Below, in pieces: positions 22,085 to 34,202 of a stretch of 64,000 nucleotides of DNA (its first letter is position 1; each line of letters begins with the position of its first letter). Under the pieces are notes generated by a model. The model saw nothing but the letters and a program-made list of their open reading frames with translations, ran no database searches and was not told the origin of the DNA. The stretch is from positions 20,803 through 84,802 of the forward strand of contig NZ_JNJI01000005.1 in the NCBI RefSeq assembly GCF_000702725.1, in the 5' to 3' direction. This DNA comes from Mesoplasma photuris ATCC 49581. Lineage in GTDB: Bacteria > Bacillota_I > Bacilli_A > Mycoplasmatales > Mycoplasmataceae. The position numbers and the translations under genes are program-made.

Positions 22085-23629
22085 ATGAAACAAACGCAAA
22101 TTATTATTTTAGATTTTGGAAGTCAATATACGCAATTGCTTGCAAGAAGAATTCGTGAACAAAATGTTTTAGCTGAAGTGGTTGATTTTTCAATTAAGCC
22201 TGAAGAATTAAAACAATATCCAAATTTAAAAGGAATCATTTTATCAGGAGGCCCAGCTTCAGTTTATGAAAATGATGCTTATACAATTGATCGAGGTCTA
22301 TTAGAAACTAAATTACCTATTCTTGGTGTTTGTTATGGACTACAATTAATCACTCATTTATTTGGTGGAACAGTTGAATTATCAGAAAAACAAGAATTTG
22401 GTAAATCAAAATTGTTTATCGATGATTTAAACTGTAAATTATTTATTGATGTACCAAATGATAAAAATGTTTGAATGTCACATGCTGATCATATTACTAA
22501 ACTTCCAGAAAACTTTATTCAAGTTGCTCATTCAGAAAACTCAATTGCTGCAATTAAACATAGTGATAAAGAAATTTATGGAATTCAATTCCATGCCGAA
22601 ACAACACATTCAGAATATGGAGCACAAATGCTTGCTAATTTCTTGTTTGAAGTATGTCAAGCTAATAAAGATTGATACGTAAAAGCCTTTATTGAAAAAG
22701 CAATTACAGATATTAAAGAAAAAGTCGATAATCAAAAAGTGATTTTAGGATTAAGTGGTGGAGTTGATTCATCAGTGGCAGCAACTTTAATTTCTAAAGC
22801 AATTGGAAAACAACTAACATGTATTTTTGTTGATACTGGTTTACTACGCAAAAATGAAGGACAACAAGTGATGGAAACATATACTAAAAACTTCGATATG
22901 AATATCAAAATGGTTGATAGTAGCGAGTTGTTTTATGAAAATTTAAAAGGAATCACAGAACCTGAATCTAAACGTAAAATGATTGGTAAATTATTTATTG
23001 ATGTATTTACCGATGAAGCTAGAAAAATGTCAAAAGATGCTAAATTCTTAGCGCAAGGAACAATCTATCCTGATGTGATTGAATCTTCAAAACAAGGACA
23101 TACTTCAAAAACAATTAAATCTCATCACAATGTTGGTGGATTACCAGAAGACTTAGGATTTGAACTTTTAGAACCTTTGAGAGATCTATTCAAAGATGAA
23201 GTAAGACAAGTTGGTCGTGAATTAGGAATTCCCGACATTATGATTGATCGTCATCCATTCCCAGGACCTGGATTAGGAATCAGGGTAATTGGGGAAGTGA
23301 CTAAAGAAAAATGTGATATTTTAAGAGAAGTTGATGATATTTTTATTAAAGCATTACATGAAGAAGGATTATACACAAAAGTTCAACAAGCTCACGTTGT
23401 TTTATTACCAGTTAAAACAGTTGGTGTCATGGGTGATAATAGAACTTATGAATATTTAGCTGCTTTAAGAAGTGTCGATACCGTTGATTTTATGACAGCA
23501 ACAGCATCACATTTACCATGAGATTTTTTAGACAGAGTTGTTAATAAAATAATCAATGAAGTAAAACACGTTAACAGAATTGTATATGATGTAACTTCAA
23601 AACCGCCAGGAACAATAGAATGGGAGTAA
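22085..23629 (+). CDS. guaA: GMP synthase (glutamine-hydrolysing)
   Basis: A 514-residue two-domain enzyme turning XMP to GMP. The N-terminal class I glutamine amidotransferase has GVCYGLQ (catalytic Cys, about residue 81) and [11 protein letters not shown] (His-x-Glu). The ATP-pyrophosphatase domain has [11 protein letters not shown] (P-loop, about 222), and the C-terminal dimerisation domain contains [13 protein letters not shown]. The end is the TAA at 23627, past a UGA Trp codon at 23519. RBS AAGGAGAAGG. Controlled by the upstream guanine riboswitch and followed four bases later by guaB. Confidence 0.97.
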
Positions 23630-24772
<1,143 letters not shown>

Positions 24773-24854
24773 TTATTATAGTTATTAAATATAAGCAACA
24801 CTTTCTTTTATTAAAAAAATAGTGTAATATATATTTATAAGATTAATAAATCTA

Positions 24855-24880
24855 AGCAGCCCAAAAGGCTGCTTTCTTAT
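24855..24880 (+). terminator. Hairpin in the leader of the rimP-nusA operon
   Basis: AGCAGCC (24855-24861), CAAAA loop, GGCTGCT (24867-24873), followed by TTCTTATT. It is unusually GC-rich for this genome. It could end guaB transcripts or attenuate the nusA operon; the T run is broken by C, so the role is unsure. Confidence 0.6.
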
Positions 24881-24902
24881 TGAACTTACGGAAGGAGATT
24901 TA

Positions 24903-25400
24903 ATGAAAAACTTTTCAAACATTAAACAAGAAGTCGAAGAAATGACAAATGTGATTTTAAAGAATCACAATTTAAAGGTTTATGAAGTAAATAACTTTGA
25001 GGATTTTGAAAGTGATGTACTACAAATCCTGATTGAAGATGCTATTCAACCAAATAAAGCTTTAGATTTTGATGTTTTAATGAGTGTTAATGAAGCGATA
25101 TCAAATGCAATGGAAAAATTTGATGCAATTATCAAAGACCCATACATGCTAGAAGTTGCTAGTGCGGGTATTGAAAAAAGAATTAGAAGTAAAGAAGAAT
25201 TAGCTAACGCAATTGATCAATATGTTCACTTAGAATTACATAAAGCGATTGCTAATTCAAAAGTAATTGAAGGATTTTTGACAGAATTTAATGTAGACAC
25301 ACAAGAGTTTAAAATTGAATACTTCATCAAAGGTCAAAAGAAAAAATCTTATGTTAAATGAGATGATATATCAGCATGTCGATATGCTGTTAAATTTTAG
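24903..25400 (+). CDS. rimP: Ribosome maturation factor RimP
   Basis: A 165-residue 30S assembly factor. The N-domain alpha/beta fold with LQILIEDA and VNEAISNAM matches the V-D-x-C-x-x-x-S-x-x-ISxxLD pattern loosely, and YMLEVASAGIEKRIRSK matches the Y-x-L-E-V-S-S-P-G-L-x-R-P-L motif. The usual Ser-Pro in that motif is Ser-Ala-Gly here. First gene of rimP-nusA-ylxR-ylxQ-infB. ATG after GGAAGGAGATT. One UGA near the C-terminus. Confidence 0.9.
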
Positions 25401-25409
25401 GAGGATTGC

Positions 25410-26840
25410 ATGGTAAATGGTGCACAATTATTAGAAGCTATTAATTTAATTGCTTCAGAAAAAAATATTGAAAAAGAATTAGTTATTGAGGCAATCAAAG
25501 AAGGATTTGCTAAAGCATACGAAAGATTTTTTGATACAGAAGCTTGAGTTGAAGTTGAAATCGATGAAAAAGTTGGATCAATCGAAATGTTCCAAGTATT
25601 AACGGTTGTTAAAACAGTTGAAGATGATTGATTAGAAATTTCAGTTAATGATGCAAATAAAGAATTTGTTCAAGAACACCAAATCGGAGATCAAGTAAGA
25701 AGAAAAATTGAATTCAACACAGAATTTTCTAAATCAGCTGTTGGTCAAGTTGCTCAAATTATTAATCAAAAGATTCGTGGAGCTGAAAGAGCAAAAGTTT
25801 ATGATAAATACATTGGTAAAAAAGGTGAAATTATCAGAGGTAAAATCATCGGTATCAACGAACAACAAACTTCGTATTTAGTTGATCTTGATGGAACAAC
25901 TGCTAGTTTATGACATAAAAAAACTATCAACGGTGAAACTTTCAATGTTAATGAATACGTAACTTTATTTATTGAAGAAGTTGAAAGAGATAATAAATTT
26001 TCACAAGTTATGGTTTCAAGAACAGCTGCTGATTTCTTAGGAAAATTATTAGAAGAGAATGTTCCTGAAATTTTTGATGGAATTATTGAAGTTAAAGCAG
26101 TTTCTCGTGAACCTGGTAAAAGAGCAAAAGTTGCAGTTATGTCACACGATGAATTTGTTGACCCAATTGGATCAGTTGTTGGTTCACATGGTGTTCGTAT
26201 CAACAGTATCTCAAAAGAACTTAAAGGTGAAAAAATTGATGTTGTTAAATGAGATGAAAATGTTATTCAATTCGTAATGAATGCAATGGCACCAGTTAGA
26301 GTTATTTCTGTTTCATACAATGAAGAAGATGGTGAGTGTGATGTAATTGTTCCAAATGAACAATTATCACTTGCAATTGGTAAATCAGGAATTGCTGCTA
26401 GATTAGTTGCGAACTTATTAAAATTAAGAGTTAATATTTTTTCATATGAGAATGCTATAACAGACGGAATTGAAATTTTATGAAATGGTAATATTACTGA
26501 AGCTGAATTATCAGATCCAGAATTCTTAGCAAATGTTAATAGAAGAAAAGAAAAATCAACTACACCAAGAGTTGAAAGACCAAAATTTAACCGTAGAAAT
26601 GATTTTGATGTTGATGCTTTAGCAGCTGCTCAAGCAGATATTTTATTAGATAATGAAATCGAAGAAGAATATGAAGAAATCGATTTCGAAGAATTAGAAA
26701 TTGAAGCACCAAAACCTTTATTTGAAGAATCAACTCTTGAATTGAGTGATATTGAGGCTGAATTAGAAGCTCTTGATGAAGAAACTGATAGTGATTTATT
26801 CGACGAAGATTTAGAAGAATACGACGAGTACTATAAATAG
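25410..26840 (+). CDS. nusA: Transcription termination/antitermination factor NusA
   Basis: A 476-residue RNA polymerase-associated factor. The N-terminal domain (1-125) is followed by an S1 domain (GEIIRGKIIGIN, about 140) and two KH domains (DPIGSVVGSHGVRI and the LAIGKSGIAARLVANLLKL segment). A C-terminal extension of about 100 residues is strongly acidic (EIEEEYEEIDFEELEIE). GGAGG precedes the ATG at 25410. The stop overlaps the ylxR GTG start. It regulates pausing and termination, including riboswitches such as the one before guaA. Confidence 0.97.
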
Positions 26841-27103
26841 TGAAAAAACAAAAAGTTTCATTACGTAGAGATGTTGTTTCAAAACAGTTACTACCTAAAA
26901 ATGAACTTATTCGTATAGTAAAGAATAAATCAAATGAAATTTTTATTGATCAAAGCCAAAAAGCTGATGGTCGAGGTGTTTGAATTAAATCTGATATAGA
27001 TTCAATCAAAAAAGCACGACAAAAAAATCTCTTATCAAAGGGATTAAAAACGAAATTAAATTTAGACATTTATGATCAATTAGAAAGAGAAATTAATGGA
27101 TAA
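26840..27103 (+). CDS. ylxR: YlxR family RNA-binding protein
   Basis: An 87-residue basic protein with GTG start sharing a base with the nusA stop. The family motif RRDVVSKQLLPKNELIRIV and the later GRGVWI segment are present, although the usual RTCV(A)C start of the motif is altered and the cysteines are absent. Its position between nusA and the L7Ae-like gene is the standard one in Firmicutes. Trp is encoded by UGA. Confidence 0.9.
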
Positions 27104-27395
27104 ACAAAAATTACTAAATGCAATTGGAATGGCTTATGCTTCTAATAATGTAATTTATGGTGCTAAATTATTAGATTTTATTAAAACAAACAAAACTTCT
27201 TTTGTAATCATTGGTTCTAATATGGGACCAAGTCAAAAGAAAAAAATAACAGATAAGTGCATTTCTCATAACATTAAATATGTCGATGATGTATTAACGG
27301 TTGAAGAATTAGCACAAGCATGTGGAAGAACCACTATTGTATCAGTTGGATTTAATAATTCTAACTTTGTTAAATTAATTAAATCCACTTTATAA
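27096..27395 (+). CDS. ylxQ: L7Ae-family K-turn RNA-binding protein (YlxQ)
   Basis: A 99-residue small RNA-binding protein. The profile LLNAIGMAYASNNVIYGAKLLDFIK, then VIIGSNMGPSQKKKITDKC and VEELAQACGR matches the L7Ae/L30e fold that binds kink-turns. It overlaps ylxR by eight bases and precedes infB by 26 bases. A kink-turn target is known for paralogs; the target of this one is unknown. Confidence 0.9.
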   Translation: MDKQKLLNAIGMAYASNNVIYGAKLLDFIKTNKTSFVIIGSNMGPSQKKKITDKCISHNIKYVDDVLTVEELAQACGRTTIVSVGFNNSNFVKLIKSTL

Positions 27396-27421
27396 CAATA
27401 TTAAGAAAGGGGAAAAATTAC

Positions 27422-29287
27422 ATGGCTAAACAAAACGTAAATAAAAAACAAAATATTGCTAAACAAAAAGCAAAACAACACACCAACCAAATTAAACAAC
27501 AACTTAAAGAAGAGGTTGCAACTGGTTTAGTTGATGGAGTATTTGTTTTCACTGAAGCACTTTCGGTTGGAGATTTTGCAACTAAAATTGGTAAAAATGC
27601 AGCAGATATTTTAAAATTCTTCTTTTCTCAAGGAACAATTATGAATCAAAACATGATTCTTTCAGAAGAACAAATGGGAGAATTAGCAATTGAATTTGGA
27701 TTCGACTTTAAAAAAGAAGAAGTGTTAACAAAAGAAAATATTTTGGATCAATTAACTCAAGTTGAAGATAAACCAGAAGATTTAAAAGAAAGACCTCCAA
27801 TAGTAACAATCATGGGACACGTTGATCATGGTAAAACAACTTTATTAGATTCAATGAGAAATGCTGATGTTGCCGCGGGTGAAGCTGGAGGAATTACTCA
27901 AGCGATTGGTGCTTATCAAGTTACTCATTCAAGTGGTAAAAAAATAACTTTCATCGATACACCTGGTCACGAGGCATTCACAGAAATGAGAAGTCGTGGA
28001 GCAAATGCTACAGATATCGTTATTTTGATCGTAGCAGCCGATGATGGTGTAATGCCTCAAACTGAAGAAGCAATCGATCATGCTAAAATGGCAGGAGTTC
28101 CAATTGTTGTTTTTGTAAACAAAATTGATAAGCCTGGAGCAGATCCTGAAAAAGTTAAATCAGAGTTAATGAGATATAACTTAGTAGCTGAAGAATTTGG
28201 TGGAGATATTCCTTTCATTGAAGGATCAGCTAAACAAAAAATTGGTTTAGATAAACTACAAGAAACTTTATTATTGATTGCTGAAATCAATGAATATAAA
28301 GCAAATCCTAATAAATTTGCTTCAGGAGTTGTTTTAGAAGCTCACTTGGATAAAGCAAAAGGACCAGTAGCATCAGTTTTAATTCAACAAGGTACTTTAG
28401 AAATTAAAGACACCGTGATTGCTGGAGGAACTTTTGGTTCAATTAAAAATATGGAAAACGAACACAATAAGAAAGTTTTAAAAGCAGAGCCTTCTAAACC
28501 TGTTGTAATTTATGGTCTAAACGAAGTTCCAAATGCTGGTGATAAAATTTTAGTTATGAATGATGAAAAAATGGCTCGTCAAATTGCTGAAGCGCAAGCT
28601 GAAAAACAAAAACAAGCAGAACGTCAATCAAAACAAATATTCTCATTGGATTCAATTAAAAAATATATTGATGAAGGTGAATTAAAAAATATTAATATTA
28701 TTGTTAAAGCTGATACTCAAGGTTCAGTTGAAGCATTAAAAGGATCACTTTCAAAAATTGATATTGCTGGTGTTAAACTTTCAATTATTCGTGCTTCAGT
28801 TGGAGCAATTACTAACTCTGATATTACTTTAGCGGGAGCTGGAAGTGCTATAGTTTATGGATTTAATGTTAGACCCGATGCATCTGTTCGTAAAAAAGCT
28901 GAAGAAGATGGTGTTGAAATTCGTTTACACAACATTATTTATAAAGTTATTGAAGAACTTGAAGCAGCCGCTAAAGGAATGTTAGACCCTGAAGTGGTTG
29001 AAGTGATTTTAGGTCAAGCAGAAATTAGAAACCTATTTAGACATACAGCAATTGGTGTTATTGGTGGATTCCATGTAACTGATGGATTAATTCCTCGTAA
29101 TGCAAAAATTCGTGTTTTACGTGATGGTGTTGTTGTTTACACTGGAGAAATTTCTTCTTTAAAACATTTAAAAGATGATATTAAAGAAGCTAAAATTGAT
29201 TCAGAAGGTGGATTAACAATCAAAAACTTTAATGATATTAAAGAAGGCGACATTATTGAAGCTTACAAAGAAGAAACTAAAAAATAA
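27422..29287 (+). CDS. infB: Translation initiation factor IF-2
   Basis: A 621-residue GTPase that brings initiator fMet-tRNA to the 30S subunit. G motifs: GHVDHGKTTLLD (G1, about residue 136), DTPGHEAF (G3) and NKIDKPGA (G4); the C-terminal domains II-IV follow, with VVEVILGQAEIRNLF near 530. The N-terminal region is short, as in other Mollicutes. RBS AAGAAAGGGG. The last gene of the nusA operon, followed by a terminator. rbfA, which often follows infB, is instead at about 35.7 kb. Confidence 0.98.
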   Translation: MAKQNVNKKQNIAKQKAKQHTNQIKQQLKEEVATGLVDGVFVFTEALSVGDFATKIGKNAADILKFFFSQGTIMNQNMILSEEQMGELAIEFGFDFKKEEVLTKENILDQLTQVEDKPEDLKERPPIVTIMGHVDHGKTTLLDSMRNADVAAGEAGGITQAIGAYQVTHSSGKKITFIDTPGHEAFTEMRSRGANATDIVILIVAADDGVMPQTEEAIDHAKMAGVPIVVFVNKIDKPGADPEKVKSELMRYNLVAEEFGGDIPFIEGSAKQKIGLDKLQETLLLIAEINEYKANPNKFASGVVLEAHLDKAKGPVASVLIQQGTLEIKDTVIAGGTFGSIKNMENEHNKKVLKAEPSKPVVIYGLNEVPNAGDKILVMNDEKMARQIAEAQAEKQKQAERQSKQIFSLDSIKKYIDEGELKNINIIVKADTQGSVEALKGSLSKIDIAGVKLSIIRASVGAITNSDITLAGAGSAIVYGFNVRPDASVRKKAEEDGVEIRLHNIIYKVIEELEAAAKGMLDPEVVEVILGQAEIRNLFRHTAIGVIGGFHVTDGLIPRNAKIRVLRDGVVVYTGEISSLKHLKDDIKEAKIDSEGGLTIKNFNDIKEGDIIEAYKEETKK

Positions 29288-29291
29288 AGGT

Positions 29292-29323
29292 AAAATTGTA
29301 ATGTAAAGTTACAATTTTTTTTG
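29292..29323 (+). terminator. Terminator after infB
   Basis: AAAATTGTAA (29292-29301) pairs with TTACAATTTT (29309-29318), followed by more T. Confidence 0.9.
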
Positions 29324-29331
29324 CGTAAATA

Positions 29332-29374
29332 AAAATAAACTTTTTTGGTTTATTTTGGTTTATTTTGATAAAAT
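29332..29374 (+). promoter_or_regulatory. Promoter and likely operator of the fructose operon
   Basis: Two exact tandem copies of GGTTTATTTT (29347-29356 and 29357-29366) lie one helical turn apart. The first is also the right arm of an inverted repeat, AAAATAAAC (29332-29340) with GTTTATTTT (29348-29356). A -35-like TTGGTT (29345-29350) and TAAAAT (29369-29374, 18-bp spacer) overlap the repeats. The DeoR-type regulator encoded just downstream is the obvious candidate ligand; that link is inference. Confidence 0.6.
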
Positions 29375-29391
29375 AAAATTGAGGAGGATAT

Positions 29392-30087
29392 ATGATTAAA
29401 GAACAAAGATATAAAATGATTATCGATTTTTTAGAAAACAAAGACATTGTTTTAACAAAAGATTTATTAGATCACTTAGATGTGCCATTAACAACACTTA
29501 GAAGAGACCTGATTGAATTAGAGCATGAAAATGTTATTACCAAATTACATGGCGGAGTTAAAATTAACAAAAAAAACATCGTCGCTGAAGAAGAATTTGA
29601 ATCTAAAGTTTTAGTTAATATTGAAGAAAAAAGAGAAATTGCTAAAAAAGCAGTTGCTAAAATCAAAAAAAATGAATCAATTTTTATTGATTCAGGATCA
29701 AATGGTTACTTCATTTCGCAAATTTTAGACCCAAATTTAAATTTGAAAATAGTTACTAATTCTATGAAAAACGTGCAAGAACTTTCTAAAAATGGTCATC
29801 AAGACATTTATATCTTAGGTGGTAAATTCAAATCTACAACAGAAGCAATTCTAGGATATGAAGCGATTGAACACTTAAAAAAATATAATTTTGATAAAGC
29901 TTTTATCGGAATTAATGCAATTGATAAAAATGGAAACATCTTTACAACAAGTTCTGATCATGCCCAAATCAAAATCGAAATTATTAACCGCTCTGAAAAA
30001 GCTTATGGATTAGCTGATTCAAGTAAAATGAATGCTAAATCTTTTTACGTATTTTCAAATACAAAAGATTTGGAATTAATTAGTTAG
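29392..30087 (+). CDS. fruR: DeoR-family transcriptional regulator of the fructose operon
   Basis: A 231-residue regulator. The winged HTH covers residues 1-60 (LTKDLLDHLDVPLTTLRRDL), followed by the hinge segment NVITKLHGGV and a DeoR sensor domain with SIFIDSGSNGY (about 98) and a late KAFIGINAID. This fold senses sugar phosphates, here plausibly fructose 1-phosphate. GAGGAGG precedes the ATG. It is the first gene of fruR-fruK-fruA and presumably controls its own operon. Confidence 0.88.
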   Translation: MIKEQRYKMIIDFLENKDIVLTKDLLDHLDVPLTTLRRDLIELEHENVITKLHGGVKINKKNIVAEEEFESKVLVNIEEKREIAKKAVAKIKKNESIFIDSGSNGYFISQILDPNLNLKIVTNSMKNVQELSKNGHQDIYILGGKFKSTTEAILGYEAIEHLKKYNFDKAFIGINAIDKNGNIFTTSSDHAQIKIEIINRSEKAYGLADSSKMNAKSFYVFSNTKDLELIS

Positions 30088-30097
30088 GAGAAAAAGA

Positions 30098-31030
30098 ATG
30101 ATTTATTCAATTACATTAAATCCAGCATTAGATCATATTATTGAAACTGATGGATTTAATATTGGCGAAACTAACTATTATAGTCAAGATTACACTGTTA
30201 TTGGTGGAAAAGGTATAAACGTATCGATTGTCTTAAATAGTTTAAAAGCTAATGTTCTTTCTACTGGAATTATGGGAGAAAAAAACAAAAATCCATTTAT
30301 TCAAAAATTTGATGAAGTGAATTTAAAAAATAAATTTTTCTTTTTTGACGGAAATACTAGAACAAACTTTAAAATCAAAAATTTAAATAAAAACGAAGAG
30401 ACTGAAATTAACGGAATCGGGATAATTAAAGAACTAAAACTATTAAATGATTTAAAAGATTTTTTATCATCTAATTTAGAAAAAGATGATATAGTAATCG
30501 CTTCAGGAAGCTTACCAAACGGAGTGCCTACAAATATTTATAAAGAAATTGGAGATATTTGTAATTCTAAAGAGGCAACATTTATTTTAGATACATCTAA
30601 AATTCAAATGATTGAAGGTATTAAGTCAAAACCATTTTTAATCAAACCAAACATTGAAGAAATTTGTGAAATTTTAAACATTCCTTTTAAAGAATATAAT
30701 TTTTCAGAAATTGAAAAAATGATTATGGAATTAAAAACAATGGGAGCAAAAAATGTTTTATTGAGCATGGGTTCAAAAGGAAGCTACTTCTTTTCTGAAA
30801 ACGGCGACAAATATAAAGTAGGAATTGCTAAAGGAAAATTGGTAAACTCAGTTGGATCTGGTGATAGTATGATTGCTGGATTTGCCTATGGTTTATACAA
30901 AAAACTAGATATTATTAAAACTTTAAAATATGGAGCAGCAGCAGGTGGAGCAACAGCTTTCACTCAATGACTAGCTCAAAAAGAAGATATCGAACCACTA
31001 ATTGAAACAATTAGTGTTGAAAAAATATAA
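30098..31030 (+). CDS. fruK: 1-phosphofructokinase
   Basis: A 310-residue PfkB-family kinase phosphorylating fructose 1-phosphate to fructose 1,6-bisphosphate. The N-terminal TLNPALDHII, the internal VIGGKGINVS (about 39) and the C-terminal GSGDSMIAGFAYG with the catalytic Asp (about 255) are present. The gene continues past the UGA at 30968 to TAA 31028. Start ATG after TAGGAG. It works on the product of the EIIABC permease encoded next. Confidence 0.95.
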
Positions 31031-31040
31031 AGGAGATACA

Positions 31041-33122
31041 ATGGAACTAAAAGATTTTTTTAAATCAAAAATTTCGTTTTTTAAATCTAATTTAGAAACA
31101 AAAGACGAAGTGATTAATTTCTTAACAGAAAAACTTTTAAATGAAAAAATCGTTGATGATGCAAGTGTTTTCAAAGCTAAAATTTTAGAACGTGAAAGCC
31201 AAGATTCGACAGGTATTGGTGATGGAATTGCAATTCCGCATGCAATCACAAAACATGTTAAAAATCCTTCAATTGCATTTGTGAGTTTAGAAAAACCAAT
31301 TGAGTGAGGTAGTTTAGATAATAAACCAGTTGATTTGGTTTTTATGATCGCTACAAATGATGAAAATGGTGATGCTCACTTAACAGCGCTTTCAAATTTA
31401 TCAATTGCTTTAATTGATGGAGCAAACCAAGCAAAAATTAGAAAAGCTAAAACATTTAAAGAATTAGTTGAAGTTTTTAATACTACTAAAAAAGCCAAAA
31501 CTTTAGAAACTAATGATTCGGGTCATTATGATGTGATTGGTATTACAGCTTGTCCAACAGGAATTGCACATACTTATTTAGCTGAAGAAAAATTAATTGA
31601 ATCAGCAAAAGAATTAGGTATGACAGTTAAAGTTGAAACACAAGGTAGACGTGGAACTGAAAACAGATTAACTGAAGAAGATATTAAAAATGCTAAAGTA
31701 ATTATTTTAGCTCATGATAAAGCAATTGCTGGAATGAGCAGATTTAATGGAGTATCAGTTATTGATACAAACACTAAAGATGTTATTTTTAATGGAACTA
31801 AAGTAATTGAGCAATACCAAAAAGGTGAAGGAACAAAAATTGTTAAAGTTAAAGCTGATTCTGAAGAGATGAGTGATGATTTTTCACTTAAAAAATTCTT
31901 TGATTTCAAAGGAAATTTATTAGCTGGAGTTTCAAGAATGTTACCATTTGTTGTAGCTGGTGGTATTATTTTAGGAATCGCATTCCTAATTGATTTTGCT
32001 GCTGGTTATACAGAAAATTTAGGAATTAATAACGAAGCTGCTGGATGATTTGCTGCAATTGGTAAAACAGCGATGATGATGATGGCTCCAATCCTTGGTG
32101 GATACATCGCATATACAATTGTTGGTCCACAAGGATTAATGCCTGGGGTAGTAGCTGGTTTATTAGCTGATGGTACTGGAGGATTTGCTTATGGAGCTGT
32201 TGATGGATGATCAGGTTTATGATCTAAATTATTCCCAATGGAAATCCCAATGAACTCAGGATTTATTGGAGCAATGGTTGGAGCATACTTCGCAGCACTA
32301 ATCGTATTTGGACTAACAAAAGGATTTAGAAATTTCAAAAAAAGTTTCCATGGGGTTAGAGATATAGTTTTAATTCCAATCTTATCATTATTGGGAATTG
32401 CGTTCACAATGTTTGTAATTAATATTCCTTTAGGATATGCAATGTTTGGTATTAAAGAAGGTCTAGTTTGAATGGCACAAAACAACTTGTTAATTCTAGT
32501 GGGTATGTTAATAGGATTGATGATGTGTGTTGACATGGGTGGTCCAATTAACAAAATCGCATATACAATTGGTGTTATGACAACAACTGGTGGACTTGAA
32601 GTTATTGTTGATGGTACTGATCTATCAGGTGTATTAATGGCTGCTGCTATGGCTGGAGGTATGATTCCTCCTTTAGGAATTGCTGTATGTACAATTATGT
32701 TTAGAAAAGTATGAACAGCTAAAGAAAGAGATGCTGCTAAAGCTAACTGATTAATGGGAGCATTCTTCATTACCGAAGGAGCAATTCCATTTATGGTAAC
32801 TGATCCAAAAAGAATTTCAGCATCAGCATTAACTGGTGGAGCAATTACTGGTTTAATGGTTGGTGGATTCCAAATCACTTTATCAGCAGCTCATGGTGGG
32901 GTTGCAGTATTCCCATTACTAAATTCTCACATATTTGAAGGAGCAGGAACTCAAATGGGAGCCGGAATTGCATTATACATCTTATCAATTGTGGTTGGTG
33001 TAATGATTATGGCATTGATTTTAGGATTCTGAAAAAAAGCAGATATTAAAAAAGGTAAATTAAATGTCGATCATGGAATTGTTTTAAACCCAAATAAAAA
33101 AACATTTTCATTTAAAAAATAG
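31041..33122 (+). CDS. fruA: Fructose PTS transporter, EIIABC
   Basis: A 693-residue three-domain permease importing fructose as fructose 1-phosphate. EIIA (about 1-150) has the phospho-His in GDGIAIPHAIT; EIIB (about 160-260) has the phospho-Cys in ITACPTGIAHTYLAEEKL; EIIC (about 290-680) has multiple membrane segments with GGPINKIAYTIG and GAIPFMVTDPKR. ATG 31041 after AAGGAG is preferred over an in-frame upstream ATG at 31002 that lies in fruK. UGA Trp codons occur throughout. A terminator follows. Confidence 0.96.
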
Positions 33123-33139
33123 TTATTAAAATAATTAAC

Positions 33140-33167
33140 AGGATTAGATTTTCTAATCCTTTTTATT
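33140..33167 (+). terminator. Terminator of the fructose operon
   Basis: AGGATTAGA (33140-33148), TTT loop, TCTAATCCT (33152-33160), then T-rich tail. Confidence 0.9.
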
Positions 33168-33174
33168 TTCATTT

Positions 33175-33201
33175 AAAAATATTCATAAGTTGAATATTTT
33201 T
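33175..33201 (+). promoter_or_regulatory. 27-bp palindromic operator before manA
   Basis: Perfect arms AAAAATATTCA (33175-33185) and TGAATATTTTT (33191-33201) flank a 5-base centre TAAGT. The identical arms and spacing recur at 40241-40267 before the PTS operon. TTGAAT inside the right arm and TAAACT about 17 bases later may form the promoter. The likely binder is the RpiR-family protein encoded at 39404, by position only. Confidence 0.75.
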
Positions 33202-33241
33202 AAATTTGTAGTTAAACTATTAATGAACAAACGAGGTAAAA

Positions 33242-34159
33242 ATGGAAATAATAAAATTAAAACCAGCTTATTCAGAAAAGCTGTGAGGTGGGTCAAAATT
33301 AAAGGAATTAGGTTTTGATATTCCTAATGGTAAAAAAATCGGAGAAGCATGAACAATTTCAGCTCACGAGAATGGAATGAGTTATTTGAGTGAGGGAAAA
33401 TTTGCTGGTTTATCATTAAAAGAAGTTTTTGATAATCACCGAGAAAGTTTTGGTAACTATACAGGTATGTATCCAATGTTAACTAAAATAATTACTGCTA
33501 ATGACTATTTGTCAGTACAAGTTCATCCTGATGATGAATATGCCTTAAAAAAACATAATGAATTAGGTAAACCTGAATCATGATATATTTTAGATTGTCC
33601 TGAAAATGCACAATTAATTTATGGACACAATGCAAAGTCTAAAGATGAATTATCAACGATGATTGAAAATGGTCAATGAGATAAACTATTAAAAAATGTT
33701 GATATTAAAAAAGGTGACTTCTTATTTGTTGATGCTGGTAAAATTCATGCAATCACACCAGGGGTTACAGTAATTGAATTACAAAGATCTAGTGATGTAA
33801 CTTATAGACTTTATGATTATGATCGATTAGAAGCTGATGGAAAACCAAGAAGATTGGATTTAGAAGATTCAATCAATTGTACAACTGTTCCAGATAGTGA
33901 TGATGTGATTGTTAGAAATGCAAATAAAGAAGTTTTTAATTCTGATTTCTTTTCAATTTACATACTTGATGCAACAATTGAAAATACATTTAAAATTTCT
34001 GAATCAGCATCATGATTACAATTAAGCGTTGTTGATGGATCGGGAACTATTAATGGAATTGATTTTAAAACTGGAGAATCAGCAATAACAATGAATGGAA
34101 TTGAAGATATTAAAGTAACTGGAAATTTAAAAGTTTACATTTCTTGAATTAGAAAATAA
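33242..34159 (+). CDS. manA: Mannose-6-phosphate isomerase, class I
   Basis: A 305-residue cupin enzyme interconverting mannose 6-phosphate and fructose 6-phosphate. Zinc-site motifs: LSVQVHPDDEYA (about residue 90), the Glu of KPESWYI, and DAGKIHAITPG (about 165); VIELQRSSDVTYRLYDYDR completes the type I signature. RBS GAGGT. It is followed 43 bases later by the GH1 gene, probably co-transcribed, and is preceded by the palindromic operator. Confidence 0.95.
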
Positions 34160-34202
34160 AGATATAAATTTATAAACCATAAAATCAACCAAGGAGAGAA
34201 CA

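Noticed and set aside
22446..22682. ORF in another frame inside guaA
   Set aside because: It overlaps the conserved amidotransferase domain with its [11 protein letters not shown] motif and has no RBS.
24797..24830. Imperfect inverted repeat ACACT...AGTGT after guaB as terminator
   Set aside because: Two mismatches in a pure AT stem and no T run after it.
32189..32878. Long minus-strand ORF (229 codons)
   Set aside because: It is the antisense of the EIIC membrane domain of fruA; its Ile/Pro/Asn-rich sequence mirrors the sense codons.
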